Of a stretch of 64,000 nucleotides of DNA, positions 34,467-43,260 are shown one piece after another. The notes under the pieces were generated by a model. That model was not told the DNA's origin. It saw only the letters and a program-made list of their open reading frames with translations, and made no database searches. This DNA comes from Lysinibacillus fusiformis. Its GTDB lineage: Bacteria; Bacillota; Bacilli; Bacillales_A; Planococcaceae. The position numbers and the translations under genes are program-made. How positions within the stretch are numbered: position 1 is the first letter of the stretch; the number at the start of each line of letters is the position of its first letter. The DNA is taken from positions 992,001 to 1,056,000 of the forward strand of contig NZ_CP070490.1 of assembly GCF_016925635.1 (NCBI RefSeq), in the 5' to 3' direction.

Positions 34467-36218
34467 CTAATGAATATATTGCTTCTTCTCGCTCAATAAA
34501 ATTTCCTTTAGCGCTTTTAATTTTTCAATAACAACATACGATTCATCCGTAATTTCTTTCAGGTATTTTTCAGCGCCCGTTTTATTGCCTACATTGTATT
34601 CACGGACTGCTTTTTTTGCAATATCATGAACGTGAATAAATGGCTGTTCTAACTCTGCGTAGACACGCTCATTACCTAACAGTTTTTTTCCTGTGCCGTA
34701 ATACCATTCGCCAAGGCGAGATTCTTTTGGAGACCCTACATCCTGCTCCGTCATCGTTTCAAAACCTAATAGCAAATTATAGATTTTCCATCTCCACAAT
34801 AGATGGTCAGTAATGGCTAATTCAATAATATCCTCTTGGCTAATAATAAAGTTTTTAGAAATCGTCGTGGATCGATATCCATCAATCATTTTACTTAACT
34901 TATAAATGGCAGAGCCCATATCAAAAACGATTACCTTACTTTTTTGCATGCTCTCCGTAATTGTATGGTTACGTTCTGAAATAGTTGTAGCAGATTGTGC
35001 TTGTACCTTTGTCGTTGTGGCTATTTCCTCAAAGCGGGCACCTTGCTGCTGTAAATTTTTATTTAGCTCTGCTAGCGTCTGTGAAATATATAAGGTATCT
35101 GTAACACCTTGATGTAAATCTTGTGAAAATTGAGTCGTCAATGAACTAATATTATGGGTAATATGAAGTAGCTCCTGTATATCTGTATGTATAGATTTAA
35201 CAGATGTACTTGTATCATCAGCAAGTTTACGAACTTCCTCCGCAACAACCGCAAAGCCTTTCCCTGCTTCTCCAGCACGAGCCGCCTCAATCGATGCATT
35301 TAAGGCCAATAAATTTGTTTGATCTGCAATTTTCTTAATTAATTCCATCAACTTCGCTACACTATTTACACGTTCAACTAAACGCTTAATATCTTCCTGC
35401 ATTGATTTATGGCCTTCATCGGTTGTCTGTAAAATAGATGATACTTGTTGCAATGATTCCAAATCCTGATTTAATTTTTTAAAGGCATGCTTTGTTTGCT
35501 CTGAGATATCACCAACTGATGTGGCAATTTCTTCAATACTCTCGTCTAACTCATGCATTAATTGATCTGCTGCGACAATCTCCTGTTGCTGAATCTCTTG
35601 AAATTCAATCAGTTCCTTAATGGTATCTAACTGTGTATTATAAGTAATAATTTCACCTAACCCATTCACAACAGATCCTGCTTGAATTTCAATATAGGTC
35701 TCTAAAATGATTTGTTGATCAATTGTTACTAAACTATCATAGGACAATAAAACATCCAACATTTTTTCTTCATCACGTGATAGTTCTTTAACAATAAGCG
35801 GAATGATTAATTGGTTAATCAGTGTATAGGCAGAAATCATCCAGTTCGGTAGTACCCCTATTCGAGCATGAACATAGGCAATTTTACGTCGCTTAAAGAC
35901 ATAATCTAAATCTAATTCATCATCAAATAAGCTAATAAAATGTGAATCAAACAACCCTTTCAAGCGCTCTACTGTTGAATGTGTATTGATGACATGATTA
36001 AACTCTGGAATTTCCAGTAGACGAGCATAAAAATTATCGAGTATATACTGTCGATTATTCTCGTAAATTTTACGTAAAAACCCAACAGATTCTCTTCTAA
36101 TTCTAGATAAAGCAAGGAAATCTAATTTTTCTTTAAAGCGTTCATTTGTTTCGATGTCTGAATTTTTTGTAGCTGAGAAATAATCATAACTTTGATTAAT
36201 CTTCTTCCTTTTGAACAT
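34467..36218 (-). CDS. HemAT-type globin-coupled chemoreceptor with C-terminal CZB-like domain
   Basis: 583 residues, no transmembrane segment. Residues 1-170: globin-coupled sensor with proximal His in [17 protein letters not shown] (His117). Middle: MCP signalling domain with hairpin tip [40 protein letters not shown]-terminal 110 residues: CZB-like ([32 protein letters not shown]), but the Cys of the usual Cx-L-G-x-W motif is Ser. Soluble aerotaxis transducer sensing O2 through heme. Start at 36218 behind AGGAGTGG; the upstream frame lacks an RBS. Confidence 0.9.
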   Translation of the reverse strand: MFKRKKINQSYDYFSATKNSDIETNERFKEKLDFLALSRIRRESVGFLRKIYENNRQYILDNFYARLLEIPEFNHVINTHSTVERLKGLFDSHFISLFDDELDLDYVFKRRKIAYVHARIGVLPNWMISAYTLINQLIIPLIVKELSRDEEKMLDVLLSYDSLVTIDQQIILETYIEIQAGSVVNGLGEIITYNTQLDTIKELIEFQEIQQQEIVAADQLMHELDESIEEIATSVGDISEQTKHAFKKLNQDLESLQQVSSILQTTDEGHKSMQEDIKRLVERVNSVAKLMELIKKIADQTNLLALNASIEAARAGEAGKGFAVVAEEVRKLADDTSTSVKSIHTDIQELLHITHNISSLTTQFSQDLHQGVTDTLYISQTLAELNKNLQQQGARFEEIATTTKVQAQSATTISERNHTITESMQKSKVIVFDMGSAIYKLSKMIDGYRSTTISKNFIISQEDIIELAITDHLLWRWKIYNLLLGFETMTEQDVGSPKESRLGEWYYGTGKKLLGNERVYAELEQPFIHVHDIAKKAVREYNVGNKTGAEKYLKEITDESYVVIEKLKALKEILLSEKKQYIH

Positions 36219-36443
36219 TGCTCCCACTCCTAGTTGTATTAAATTAAAGTAAAATAAAATTACCAATATTTTAAAGCCAATAATAGATCTCTCTTCATTA
36301 CCTTCAACTAATAAAACATATATATTTTACCAACAATAGAAAGACAAAAATAGATTCTCATTTAATTCTTTACACTTTATTATTTTTTCGTCCACTTTAT
36401 TGACAATTTCTTATTTTCCTAGTTAAACACTGTCTTTACGCAG

Positions 36444-36476
36444 AAAAAGCGCTAAAATCACGTTTGATCCTAGCGC
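36444..36476 (-). terminator. Terminator of the DUF305-like gene
   Basis: Minus strand GCGCTA / TAGCGC with TTTTTCTG. The rest of 36219-36505 shows only AT-rich intergenic sequence. Confidence 0.75.
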
Positions 36477-36505
36477 CTTCTTCCCATATAAACTTATCGT
36501 TAGTG

Positions 36506-37090
36506 CTAGCACTCGCAATCGCAATTTTGTAAGCTATCTAGTAGCTTTTCCATGGCTTCTAGTTGCTCACAAAACGTTTGAATCATGCATCGTAGGATTG
36601 GTATTAATTCTTGACAAATGCAGAATCTAAGCACATTTTGTGCCAGTCGTATACCACCCTGATGATGGACAATCATTTCCCGCAGATAATTGATATTAAT
36701 GCTGTTGGAGACTGGCGGTGCACACATTGCATTGAACATAGCTTCTGTAATTTCTTTATAAGCACACATATACTCGTATAATTCATACTCTGAATTTTGC
36801 ACGACACAACATCGATTTTGTATCGCTTCAAGACTCTCAACCATTTCTGTATGTGTTCGAATGATTTCTAATGCGAGATTTTGTACAGGGATATTCGTTG
36901 TATAGCGTAAAACATTTTCAGACATTTGGATTGCTGCAACTTGATGAGGGAGGATTTGTTTAATAAAGTTTTCTGAGATACTACAAGTAATGGTAACATA
37001 GGTCATACCCTGCATCATTTTTTTGAGGATTCGCTGATATTCCTCTAGATATGCCTTAGTCACATTACTGAGTTCAATTGGTTTAGCCAT
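36506..37090 (-). CDS. DUF305-like, Cys-rich helical protein
   Basis: 194 residues in two similar halves, each with an HQ/HHQ helix followed by NVLR: PHQVAAIQMSENVLRY and VHHQGGIRLAQNVLRF. This resembles DUF305/ferritin-like four-helix proteins that bind metal through His/Met/Cys. Ten cysteines, ending NCDCEC. ATG at 37090 behind AAAGGAG; the frame upstream has none. Neighbouring short Cys-rich and spore genes suggest a sporulation or metal role (inference). Confidence 0.65.
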   Translation of the reverse strand: MAKPIELSNVTKAYLEEYQRILKKMMQGMTYVTITCSISENFIKQILPHQVAAIQMSENVLRYTTNIPVQNLALEIIRTHTEMVESLEAIQNRCCVVQNSEYELYEYMCAYKEITEAMFNAMCAPPVSNSININYLREMIVHHQGGIRLAQNVLRFCICQELIPILRCMIQTFCEQLEAMEKLLDSLQNCDCEC

Positions 37091-37192
37091 TAGACACACT
37101 CCTTTCAGAGTAATGTATGCCTGCTAGGTTGTTGTGCGATAGACAATTGTACCAATTGCTCAATTTTTACCAGCCATCATCATCGTAAAAAA

Positions 37193-37381
37193 TTATACTT
37201 GCTCTTTCTTATATGTATCTATACATGTAGAACAAATGCATATTTTTAGCTCTCCCTGCACTGCATTTAACAGATGTTCTGGAATGCTAACTGTCATACA
37301 CCAGCACTCTTTTTCGCCTTTTGCCACGCCACAATGATTTTCTCCCCCACATAATGGACATTTCATTTCTCCAGTTGACAT
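37193..37381 (-). CDS. Cysteine-rich CWC family protein
   Basis: 62 residues: CPLCGGENHCG, then CWCMTVSIPEHLL and CICSTCIDTY. The CxxC-(x)n-C-CWC-CxxC pattern is the Cys_rich_CWC family, probably zinc-binding, function unknown. AGGAG upstream of the ATG. Confidence 0.85.
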   Translation of the reverse strand: MSTGEMKCPLCGGENHCGVAKGEKECWCMTVSIPEHLLNAVQGELKICICSTCIDTYKKEQV

Positions 37382-37418
37382 GCTCCTACAACTCCTTTTC
37401 TTTTCCCATTGTAAAGTA

Positions 37419-37452
37419 AAAAAGGAAGAGCACTCAATACCTTGCTCCTCCC
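37419..37452 (-). terminator. Terminator after the SspE-like gene
   Basis: Minus strand GGAGGAGCA / TGCTCTTCC, then TTTTTTA. Confidence 0.8.
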
Positions 37453-37458
37453 AAACGC

Positions 37459-37656
37459 TTATTGTTGATGCTTGTGTATGTCTTGTTTTACTTCTTCAGT
37501 ATCTGTGTCACTATAAATGGATGTTCCATGCCCACCACTTTTTGCTAACAATGCCTTCACTTCATTATAGGATAATCCTGCGTCTGCATTTTTTTGCTTC
37601 ACTTCATTAATATTCGTGCCTGCAGATGTAAATTGGACTTCTTTTTCATGATTCAT
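37459..37656 (-). CDS. Gamma-type (SspE-like) small acid-soluble spore protein
   Basis: 65 residues with two degenerate SspE repeats: SAGTNINEVKQKNADAG and GTSIYSDTDTEEVKQD, comparable to the FxTExxxETNxxxVKxQN units of SspE. Hydrophilic, no Cys. Gamma SASPs are amino-acid stores degraded by GPR at germination. The repeats are less Gln-rich than in Bacillus, so a divergent member. AGGAGG 9 nt before the ATG. Confidence 0.65.
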   Translation of the reverse strand: MNHEKEVQFTSAGTNINEVKQKNADAGLSYNEVKALLAKSGGHGTSIYSDTDTEEVKQDIHKHQQ

Positions 37657-37670
37657 TGTATTTCTACCTC

Positions 37671-37880
37671 CTATAATTCATCTGGCTGCATTTCAATCAA
37701 TTCATCGCCTTCTCTTTTTACTCGCTTATTGAGCTCCTCTATAGGAATGGCATCTACAGTTTGCATATCCTCATGCAAATCGAAAAGACTAATTGTATCT
37801 GATTCAACCATGTCAGGCTTGTCCTTGCTATTTAAATTCATGAACATTTTCTTTTCATGTGGTATTTTTTCGATATCCAT
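37671..37880 (-). CDS. Hypothetical acidic protein (69 aa)
   Basis: Charged, no Cys or membrane segment; contains PIEELNKRVKREGDELIE. Strong RBS (AAAGGAGTGTG). 14 nt upstream of the SspE-like gene, so probably co-transcribed and spore-associated. Family not recognised. Confidence 0.6.
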   Translation of the reverse strand: MDIEKIPHEKKMFMNLNSKDKPDMVESDTISLFDLHEDMQTVDAIPIEELNKRVKREGDELIEMQPDEL

Positions 37881-37924
37881 TCTGTCACACTCCTTTTCCT
37901 ATAATGTGTGTAAAGCTGGACAGA

Positions 37925-38252
37925 TTATGTGTCTTTCCCTTGTGCGCTTTTATCAATACGGTGATACTCAGCTATTTGAATAACTCGTACATGTTTTGTG
38001 TGCAGTTCATGGTATATACCCCTACTATCGGTAAAGGAAATATCTTGATCGCGTTCACTTTTCACTAATTTTTCTGCCTCTTGTTGCGATTCAATATCAA
38101 TTACGCCTTAGCGTAATTGCGTCCAGATTTTTTTCGAGCTTGCTCGATCATCTCACCGCCTATAGATGGACGTTTTCTGCTGAATCAAGATAAATGAATC
38201 TTCGTACATAATGTATCTCATCAAAAAAATACGTAATTTTAAATTCCTTCAT
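37925..38252 (-). pseudogene. Small protein gene split by repeat copy B
   Basis: The 5' part starts at ATG 38252 (RBS AGGGG) and reads MKEFKITYFFDEIHYVRRFI before entering the repeat and stopping. After the repeat another frame continues IDIESQQEAEKLVKSERDQD and later FTDSRGIYHELHTKHVRV to a TAA at 37925-37927. Joined, the two parts give a plausible ~78-residue cytosolic protein with an EAEKLV helix. The frames differ, so the gene is inactive as such. Confidence 0.6.
38098..38200. repeat. Dispersed repeat, copy B (inside a gene)
   Basis: Shares TACGCCTTAGCGTAATTGCG, GTCCAGATTTTTTTCGAGCT hairpin and TATAGATGGACGTTTTCTGC-TGAATCAAG with copy C; it lacks the central CATCCGCTGGGGC part. Confidence 0.75.
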
Positions 38253-38386
38253 CTTTATGCCCCTTAATCCTGCAATGTCACCGCTTATTCTGTCCAGAAA
38301 CTGAAAAACCTTGCATTCCTAAAATTACATAAAACATATGAAGCATATAGTAGAACAATAAACATTTGCATTGGAGGGAGTAATGA

Positions 38387-38881
38387 TTGATTCATACAGT
38401 CAAAGCTGGTGAAACCCTTGCTCAAATTTCTCAAGATTACCGTACACCTTTAGCATCCATTATCGCTGCAAACCCAGGAATTCAGCCTGATCATCTTGTC
38501 ATTGGTCAACAAATCGTCATCCCTGGCTTGCCCGACCCCGAGACAATTCCTTACCGTATCGAGATCTCTACCAATAATCGCTGGCTACGTTTATATAGAA
38601 ACAATATCCTTCAAAAACAATACCCTATTGCAGTTGGACGCATGCTTCACGAAACACCCGTAGGTAGTTTTATTATCATTAATAAAGCGCCAAACCCTGG
38701 CGGTCCTTTTGGCACGATGTGGATGAGTCTTTCTAAAGAACATTACGGAATTCATGGCACAAATGATCCTAGCTCTATTGGGCATGCTGTGTCACATGGT
38801 TGTATCCGTATGCATAATCGAGATGTTGAAGAGCTTGCCAGTATTGTGCCAATCGGTACAGAAGTAGTGATTCATCCCTAA
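38387..38881 (+). CDS. LysM-L,D-transpeptidase (YkuD family)
   Basis: 164 residues. N-terminal LysM ([16 protein letters not shown] to IVIPG, 3-48), then a YkuD catalytic domain with [10 protein letters not shown] and SHGCIRM (catalytic Cys about residue 139). No signal peptide, as in B. subtilis YkuD, a spore-associated L,D-transpeptidase that cross-links peptidoglycan. Starts at TTG 38387 with GGAGGG 8 nt upstream; an out-of-frame ATG nearby leads nowhere. Confidence 0.92.
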   Translation: MIHTVKAGETLAQISQDYRTPLASIIAANPGIQPDHLVIGQQIVIPGLPDPETIPYRIEISTNNRWLRLYRNNILQKQYPIAVGRMLHETPVGSFIIINKAPNPGGPFGTMWMSLSKEHYGIHGTNDPSSIGHAVSHGCIRMHNRDVEELASIVPIGTEVVIHP

Positions 38882-38888
38882 CTAAAAA

Positions 38889-38920
38889 GGCTATCTATAC
38901 AAATTAGATAGCCGCTTGTT
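38889..38920 (+). terminator. Terminator of the L,D-transpeptidase gene
   Basis: GGCTATCTA / TAGATAGCC with GCTTGTTTTC following. Confidence 0.8.
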
Positions 38921-38929
38921 TTCATTATC

Positions 38930-39053
38930 TTATCCTCTAGTCTGCGCAAGCTTCGTTAAATAGTATTGCTCTTCCCGCCACATATAATCCGCCATCGGAG
39001 CTTTAAATTTCAATCCTCCCCATTCTCTTAAAACGTTTTCATAATGCTACATC
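38930..39053 (-). pseudogene. C-terminal gene fragment
   Basis: The minus frame reads ENVLREWGGLKFKAPMADYM, then WREEQYYLTKLAQTRG and a TAA at 38930-38932; an in-frame TAG precedes it and there is no start. The pattern PMADYMWREEQYYLTKL resembles the tail of DUF2935-type ferritin-like proteins. A remnant left by deletion; no RBS or promoter. Confidence 0.45.
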
Positions 39054-39171
39054 TCATAGTAGTAAGATTAAGCATTGCAAATTTCGTATAGGATGAAATG
39101 CTAAAAGCTATACTACCTATGGCAAAAGCAATTATTTGATAGCTTTATTTAAAACTATAGGAGGGAATACG

Positions 39172-40845
39172 TTGTCCACAAGTAAACAGTTATTATCCAT
39201 TTTCGCCCTAGGTGGCATCAATGAAATTGGAAAAAATATGTATGTAGTACAATATGCAGATGACATAATTATTATTGATTGCGGAGCAAAATTTCCAGAT
39301 GAAACCCTGCTTGGTATTGATCTTATCATTCCTGATATTACGTATTTACTTGATCATAAGGAAAAAATTAAGGCATTAATTGTCACACATGGGCATGAGG
39401 ATCACATTGGTGGGATTCCTTATTTACTAAAAAAATTAAATGTCCCTGTGTATGCTACTCGATTCACTCTCGGACTTATTGAATTAAAGCTAAAGGAACA
39501 TAAGCTTTTGAGAGAAACGGATTTAATTGAAATTCACGCTGACTCAGCTCTACATTTAGGACAAATTGATATTAATTTCTTCAGAACCAATCATAGTATA
39601 CCCGATTGTTTAGGAATCGTTTTAGCTACTCCTGAAGGAAATGTTGTCCATACGGGAGACTTTAAATTTGATCTAACGCCCGTTAATAACCAGTTTGCTG
39701 ATATTCATAAAATGGCGGAAATCGGTTCAAAGGGTGTGCTAGTTCTGATCTCGGAAAGTACAAATGCAGAAAGACCAGGTTTGACACCTTCTGAGCAACT
39801 GGTAGGGCATCATATTGAGGAAGCCTTTTTACATGCTGAACGGAAAGTAATCATCTCTACCTTTGCTTCAAATGTTAATCGTATCCAACAAATCGTACAT
39901 GCAACAATTGCCACCAATAGGAAGTTAGCTTTAGTTGGGCGCAGCATGGTCAATGTTGTGGATGTCGCGATTGAACGAGGTTATTTATTTGTGCCAGAAG
40001 ATCTGTTAATTGATGCACGAGAAGTTAAATACCTCCCCCCAGAAGAAGTAGTGGTCCTCTGCACAGGTAGCCAAGGCGAGCCTCTAGCAGCACTTGCACG
40101 ATTAGCAAATGGCAACCATCGTGAGGTAAAAGTTCTGCCAGATGATACAGTCATTCTTGCCGCTTCTCCGATTCCAGGTAATGAAAAGGGCGTTTCTCGT
40201 ATTGTAGACAATTTGTTTCAGCTTGGTGCTAAGGTGATTTATGGTTCTTCCAGTCATACAGGTATGCATGTTTCAGGACATGGTCATCAAGAAGACTTGA
40301 AGCTGATGCTGACGTTTATGAAGCCTAAATTTTTCATCCCTATTCATGGTGAGTATCGCATGTTACATCAACATCGTTTATTAGCGGAATCTATTGGTGT
40401 TCAAAAGGGACATACCTTTATTATGAAAAATGGAGATGTCGTGGACATTGAAAATGCGAAGGCAAGGCAAACGCGTAAAATTCCAGCTGGTGATACGTAT
40501 GTTGATGGGATTGGCATAGGTGAAGTAGAGGGAATTGTCCTCCGTGATCGCAAGCAACTTTCAGAAGATGGAATGCTTGTTATTGTATTAACACTCAATA
40601 AAGCAGATGGTTCTTTTATTTCAGAACCTGATACCATTTCACGTGGTTTTGTTTATGCTAAAGATTTCGAGGCACTTTTAACTAAGGCCAATGTGCTTAC
40701 CAAAGAAATCGTAAATGAGCTTCAAGAAGAAAGCAGACAGCAAATACATGTCCTACGCCGAGAAATTAAAAGAGCTGTTGGACAATATTTATTTACCCAA
40801 ACCAAACGAAAGCCAATGATTTTACCGATTATTATTGAAATTTAA
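39172..40845 (+). CDS. Ribonuclease J family protein
   Basis: 557 residues: metallo-beta-lactamase plus beta-CASP plus C-terminal domain. THGHEDHIGG (His73, His75, Asp77, His78), TNHSIPD, VHTGDFKFD and PIHGEYRM bind the metals; the end reads KRKPMILPIIIEI. 5' exoribonuclease/endonuclease for mRNA decay. The start TTG at 39172 has AGGAGGG 6 nt upstream and gives the normal length. An isolated locus flanked by degraded genes suggests an extra paralogue beside the usual rnjA/rnjB (inference). Confidence 0.92.
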   Translation: MSTSKQLLSIFALGGINEIGKNMYVVQYADDIIIIDCGAKFPDETLLGIDLIIPDITYLLDHKEKIKALIVTHGHEDHIGGIPYLLKKLNVPVYATRFTLGLIELKLKEHKLLRETDLIEIHADSALHLGQIDINFFRTNHSIPDCLGIVLATPEGNVVHTGDFKFDLTPVNNQFADIHKMAEIGSKGVLVLISESTNAERPGLTPSEQLVGHHIEEAFLHAERKVIISTFASNVNRIQQIVHATIATNRKLALVGRSMVNVVDVAIERGYLFVPEDLLIDAREVKYLPPEEVVVLCTGSQGEPLAALARLANGNHREVKVLPDDTVILAASPIPGNEKGVSRIVDNLFQLGAKVIYGSSSHTGMHVSGHGHQEDLKLMLTFMKPKFFIPIHGEYRMLHQHRLLAESIGVQKGHTFIMKNGDVVDIENAKARQTRKIPAGDTYVDGIGIGEVEGIVLRDRKQLSEDGMLVIVLTLNKADGSFISEPDTISRGFVYAKDFEALLTKANVLTKEIVNELQEESRQQIHVLRREIKRAVGQYLFTQTKRKPMILPIIIEI

Positions 40846-40846
40846 T

Positions 40847-40887
40847 AAGTCGGTGCAAGGATTGTCCAATCCATTTTGCACCGACTT
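40847..40887. terminator. Bidirectional hairpin
   Basis: AAGTCGGTGCAA / TTGCACCGACTT perfect 12-bp stem between convergent genes. Confidence 0.78.
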
Positions 40888-40890
40888 ATG

Positions 40891-41544
40891 TTAATTGCTC
40901 AACCTTTGAAAGGAATCATTTAGAAGATCTCCATTAAAAACTTTATGTAACATATCAGCATATACATGTTGGAGCTGTTCAAAGCTATGATGTAAGTTTT
41001 TTGAATGCTGATTTACTTGGTTTGAAATATTATTGAAATACTGTGGAAGGTCCTCTATCGCTGCGACTAAAGAATCTTTATTCATTAATAAATGTTGAAC
41101 AGCATTTAATAATTGAGCTGCTCTATGCTGAATATCAAGAGGAGGTAATGCAATTCTTAAACGAAAGATATTACGTCTCTCTTTATTTATTTGAAACCAT
41201 TTAAAAAAGTGAAATAAATAATCACTGACAACAATGGATTCATTCGGAATAATGGCAATGATATCATGACCGATACACACAGCTTTTTTACATTGATAAA
41301 TCAAGGTTTCCTGTAAATTAAATTTATTTAGAAGAATGCTTTTAGCAGGCACGATTGACAAATTAAATGAATCAACTGTGTGATCAACCTTTGGCACTTG
41401 ACTAAAATCATCGTCTCTCAATAATTGCATTAGCATTTCTTCGGTGATAAAAGGAGTATCTTCCCTAGTAAAACATTGATCATTCACAATCAAATGACCA
41501 ATTTGTATTTTTGCTATTTCTTCTAAAAAAAACTGCTTCACCAT
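40891..41544 (-). CDS. Solitary HsdS-like specificity protein (one TRD)
   Basis: 217 residues. One target-recognition-like domain (KIQIGHLI; VPAKSILLNKFNLQ; VVSDYLFHFFKWF) followed by LPPLDIQHRAAQLLNAVQHL, a coiled coil and LHKVFNGDLL, matching the LPPLxEQ-helix-FxGEL ending of type I restriction S subunits. It is about half the size of HsdS, and no HsdM or HsdR gene occurs in the window. Start at 41544 behind GGAGGG. Divergent from an XRE regulator 214 bp away. Confidence 0.72.
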   Translation of the reverse strand: MVKQFFLEEIAKIQIGHLIVNDQCFTREDTPFITEEMLMQLLRDDDFSQVPKVDHTVDSFNLSIVPAKSILLNKFNLQETLIYQCKKAVCIGHDIIAIIPNESIVVSDYLFHFFKWFQINKERRNIFRLRIALPPLDIQHRAAQLLNAVQHLLMNKDSLVAAIEDLPQYFNNISNQVNQHSKNLHHSFEQLQHVYADMLHKVFNGDLLNDSFQRLSN

Positions 41545-41758
41545 GTATGAACCCTCCAATCCTCTGTCCCAATTAATACCCTTAATACAATCTTCATTAA
41601 CGCATTATACCTAGCTTTTTATTTAGGTCATTTGTCTGATGAAAAGTATTACTCTAATAATTGTACCATTTTAATGTAACTTTTTCTCCATTATACCACT
41701 ATAATAGTATAGTCATTTCCCTTGTTTTTCACTAGCTTTTAACATAGAGGTGAATCAT

Positions 41759-42148
41759 ATGTCAGATTTTTTAAAGCTAGTAGGTGAACAACTTCGGATT
41801 ATTCGATTATCCAAAGGACTTAGCCAGGAAGAAGTGGCTGAACGGACAGGGAAGTTAGGTTTCAGTAAAGGAAGAGTTTCTAATATTGAACATGGACAAT
41901 CTAATATTACCTTAAGTACTTTGGAAACAATCATGAAGGCATTAGACATTACCCCTGAGGAGCTATTTAATTTTCAAAAACTATCTGGCGTTACTGATAT
42001 TGAGGAAAAAAACCTCATGCTAGACATTCATCGCTCATTACTAAGAGAACGAAATTTAGACGAGGTAAAATATGTAGTTCGTATTACGAAGGATTTTTTA
42101 GATACAATTGATTCTCAATCGAAGAAAAACAGCTCCAACGGTCAATGA
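41759..42148 (+). CDS. XRE family transcriptional regulator
   Basis: 129 residues. HTH_3 at about 8-65: VGEQLRIIRLSKGLSQEEVA, then GRVSNIEHGQSNITLSTLE and ITPEELF. The C-terminal half is helical (dimerisation or ligand). SinR/SlrR-like size, but the target is unknown. ATG at 41759 with AGAGGTG 6 nt upstream. The terminator stem overlaps the last codons. Probably regulates itself and the divergent HsdS-like gene. Confidence 0.88.
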   Translation: MSDFLKLVGEQLRIIRLSKGLSQEEVAERTGKLGFSKGRVSNIEHGQSNITLSTLETIMKALDITPEELFNFQKLSGVTDIEEKNLMLDIHRSLLRERNLDEVKYVVRITKDFLDTIDSQSKKNSSNGQ

Positions 42149-42166
42149 CAATTGGAGCTGTTTCTT
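42129..42166 (+). terminator. Terminator overlapping the XRE stop codon
   Basis: CAGCTCCAA / TTGGAGCTG then TTTCTTT. Confidence 0.78.
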
Positions 42167-42188
42167 TATTAAAATTAACTTTTAGTAG

Positions 42189-43106
42189 CTACATACCAAA
42201 CTTTTGACGATAGCCACATTTTCTACATAGTTCTTCAACAGCTTCTCTTCGTGAAAAGCCCTCTACAATCTTATTGGCACGTTCCCCTTCAACAATTTCT
42301 GAGAAGGGTTTTTCGTGTACATTCCCTAAATTAATGACACCTTCCCCATCCAAGCAACAAGGCACAACGGTTCCATCCACAAGTATAGCCGCTTGGCTAC
42401 GCAGAGCATGACAGAAACCCTTCCCTTCATCCTCTGGCTCTAGGAGACTTGGCCATCTAAATTCATGATCCTGATTTAAATAAACATGAGGGGCAATTTT
42501 TACTCCTTTCCCAGGCTCTACTTTTTCTTCTATGCGGTAATCAAGATTATACTCATTTTCTAATATTTCTAAAGTCTCACGGTTACGACGTGCTGCAACA
42601 TCCGAAACATGATCCTGTTGTAGATTCCATAAACGATAGGAAATAATCGTATTGTACTCCCTTGATTCTCGCACAAAGTTCAAGATATCCCCTAAATATT
42701 TTTCACGGTTTTCAGAGCCCTCATGCCCATCAAAGCTATGCAACGAGAAATTAATTTGACGTAATGCTGGTTTTCCTAATATTTTCTCACGATTCTTTTT
42801 TATTAGCGTACCATTCGTTGTAATATTGACTTTAAACCCTTTTGCATGGGCAGCATCTAATAGCTGATCGATTCTTGGATGTAGTAATGGCTCTCCTTTT
42901 ACATGCAAATAAATATATTTTGTATGTGGACGAATTTCATCTAATATTTTATTAAATTGTTCGACTTTTATAAGCCCCTTTGCACGAGCTGTAGGTGGGC
43001 AAAAACTACAGGCTAAATTACAAACACTCGTTATTTCTATATAAACCTTTTTAAATGTTCTCAATGTTGCTTCTCCGTTCCCATTCACTAAATAATCAAA
43101 TCTCAT
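42189..43106 (-). CDS. Radical SAM/SPASM domain protein
   Basis: 305 residues. Radical SAM cluster motif CNLACSFC (Cys29, Cys33, Cys36), GEPLLHP (SAM GGE-like), TTNGTLI, and a C-terminal SPASM-type region with PCCLDGEGVINLGNV and CRKCGYR carrying extra cluster cysteines. Such proteins modify peptides or small molecules; no precursor-peptide gene was found beside it. The RBS is not obvious. Divergent from the gene at 43261. Confidence 0.88.
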   Translation of the reverse strand: MRFDYLVNGNGEATLRTFKKVYIEITSVCNLACSFCPPTARAKGLIKVEQFNKILDEIRPHTKYIYLHVKGEPLLHPRIDQLLDAAHAKGFKVNITTNGTLIKKNREKILGKPALRQINFSLHSFDGHEGSENREKYLGDILNFVRESREYNTIISYRLWNLQQDHVSDVAARRNRETLEILENEYNLDYRIEEKVEPGKGVKIAPHVYLNQDHEFRWPSLLEPEDEGKGFCHALRSQAAILVDGTVVPCCLDGEGVINLGNVHEKPFSEIVEGERANKIVEGFSRREAVEELCRKCGYRQKFGM

Positions 43107-43147
43107 TCATTCTAACAAATTTATTGGATAGATAGCAAAAATCGTTG

Positions 43148-43220
43148 AGCTTTCATCTGGGCAGTCCTACCTTTTCTCTAGGTAACATGGCTACACGTAC
43201 AAGTGGGTTCATGAAGCGCT
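43148..43220. other. Possible structured RNA or operator region
   Basis: AGCTTTCAT and ATGAAGCGCT are near-complementary ends enclosing TACCT-TTTCTCT-AGGTA and CAC-GTACAA-GTG helices, a possible three-way junction between divergent genes. No known RNA family recognised. Confidence 0.25.
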
Positions 43221-43260
43221 AATATCTTAATAGTAAGATGAAACGAAGGGAGGAGAAACG

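Noticed and set aside
36219-36505. Possible small gene between the HemAT-type and DUF305-like genes
   Set aside because: No RBS-start combination; only a terminator for the upstream minus-strand gene.
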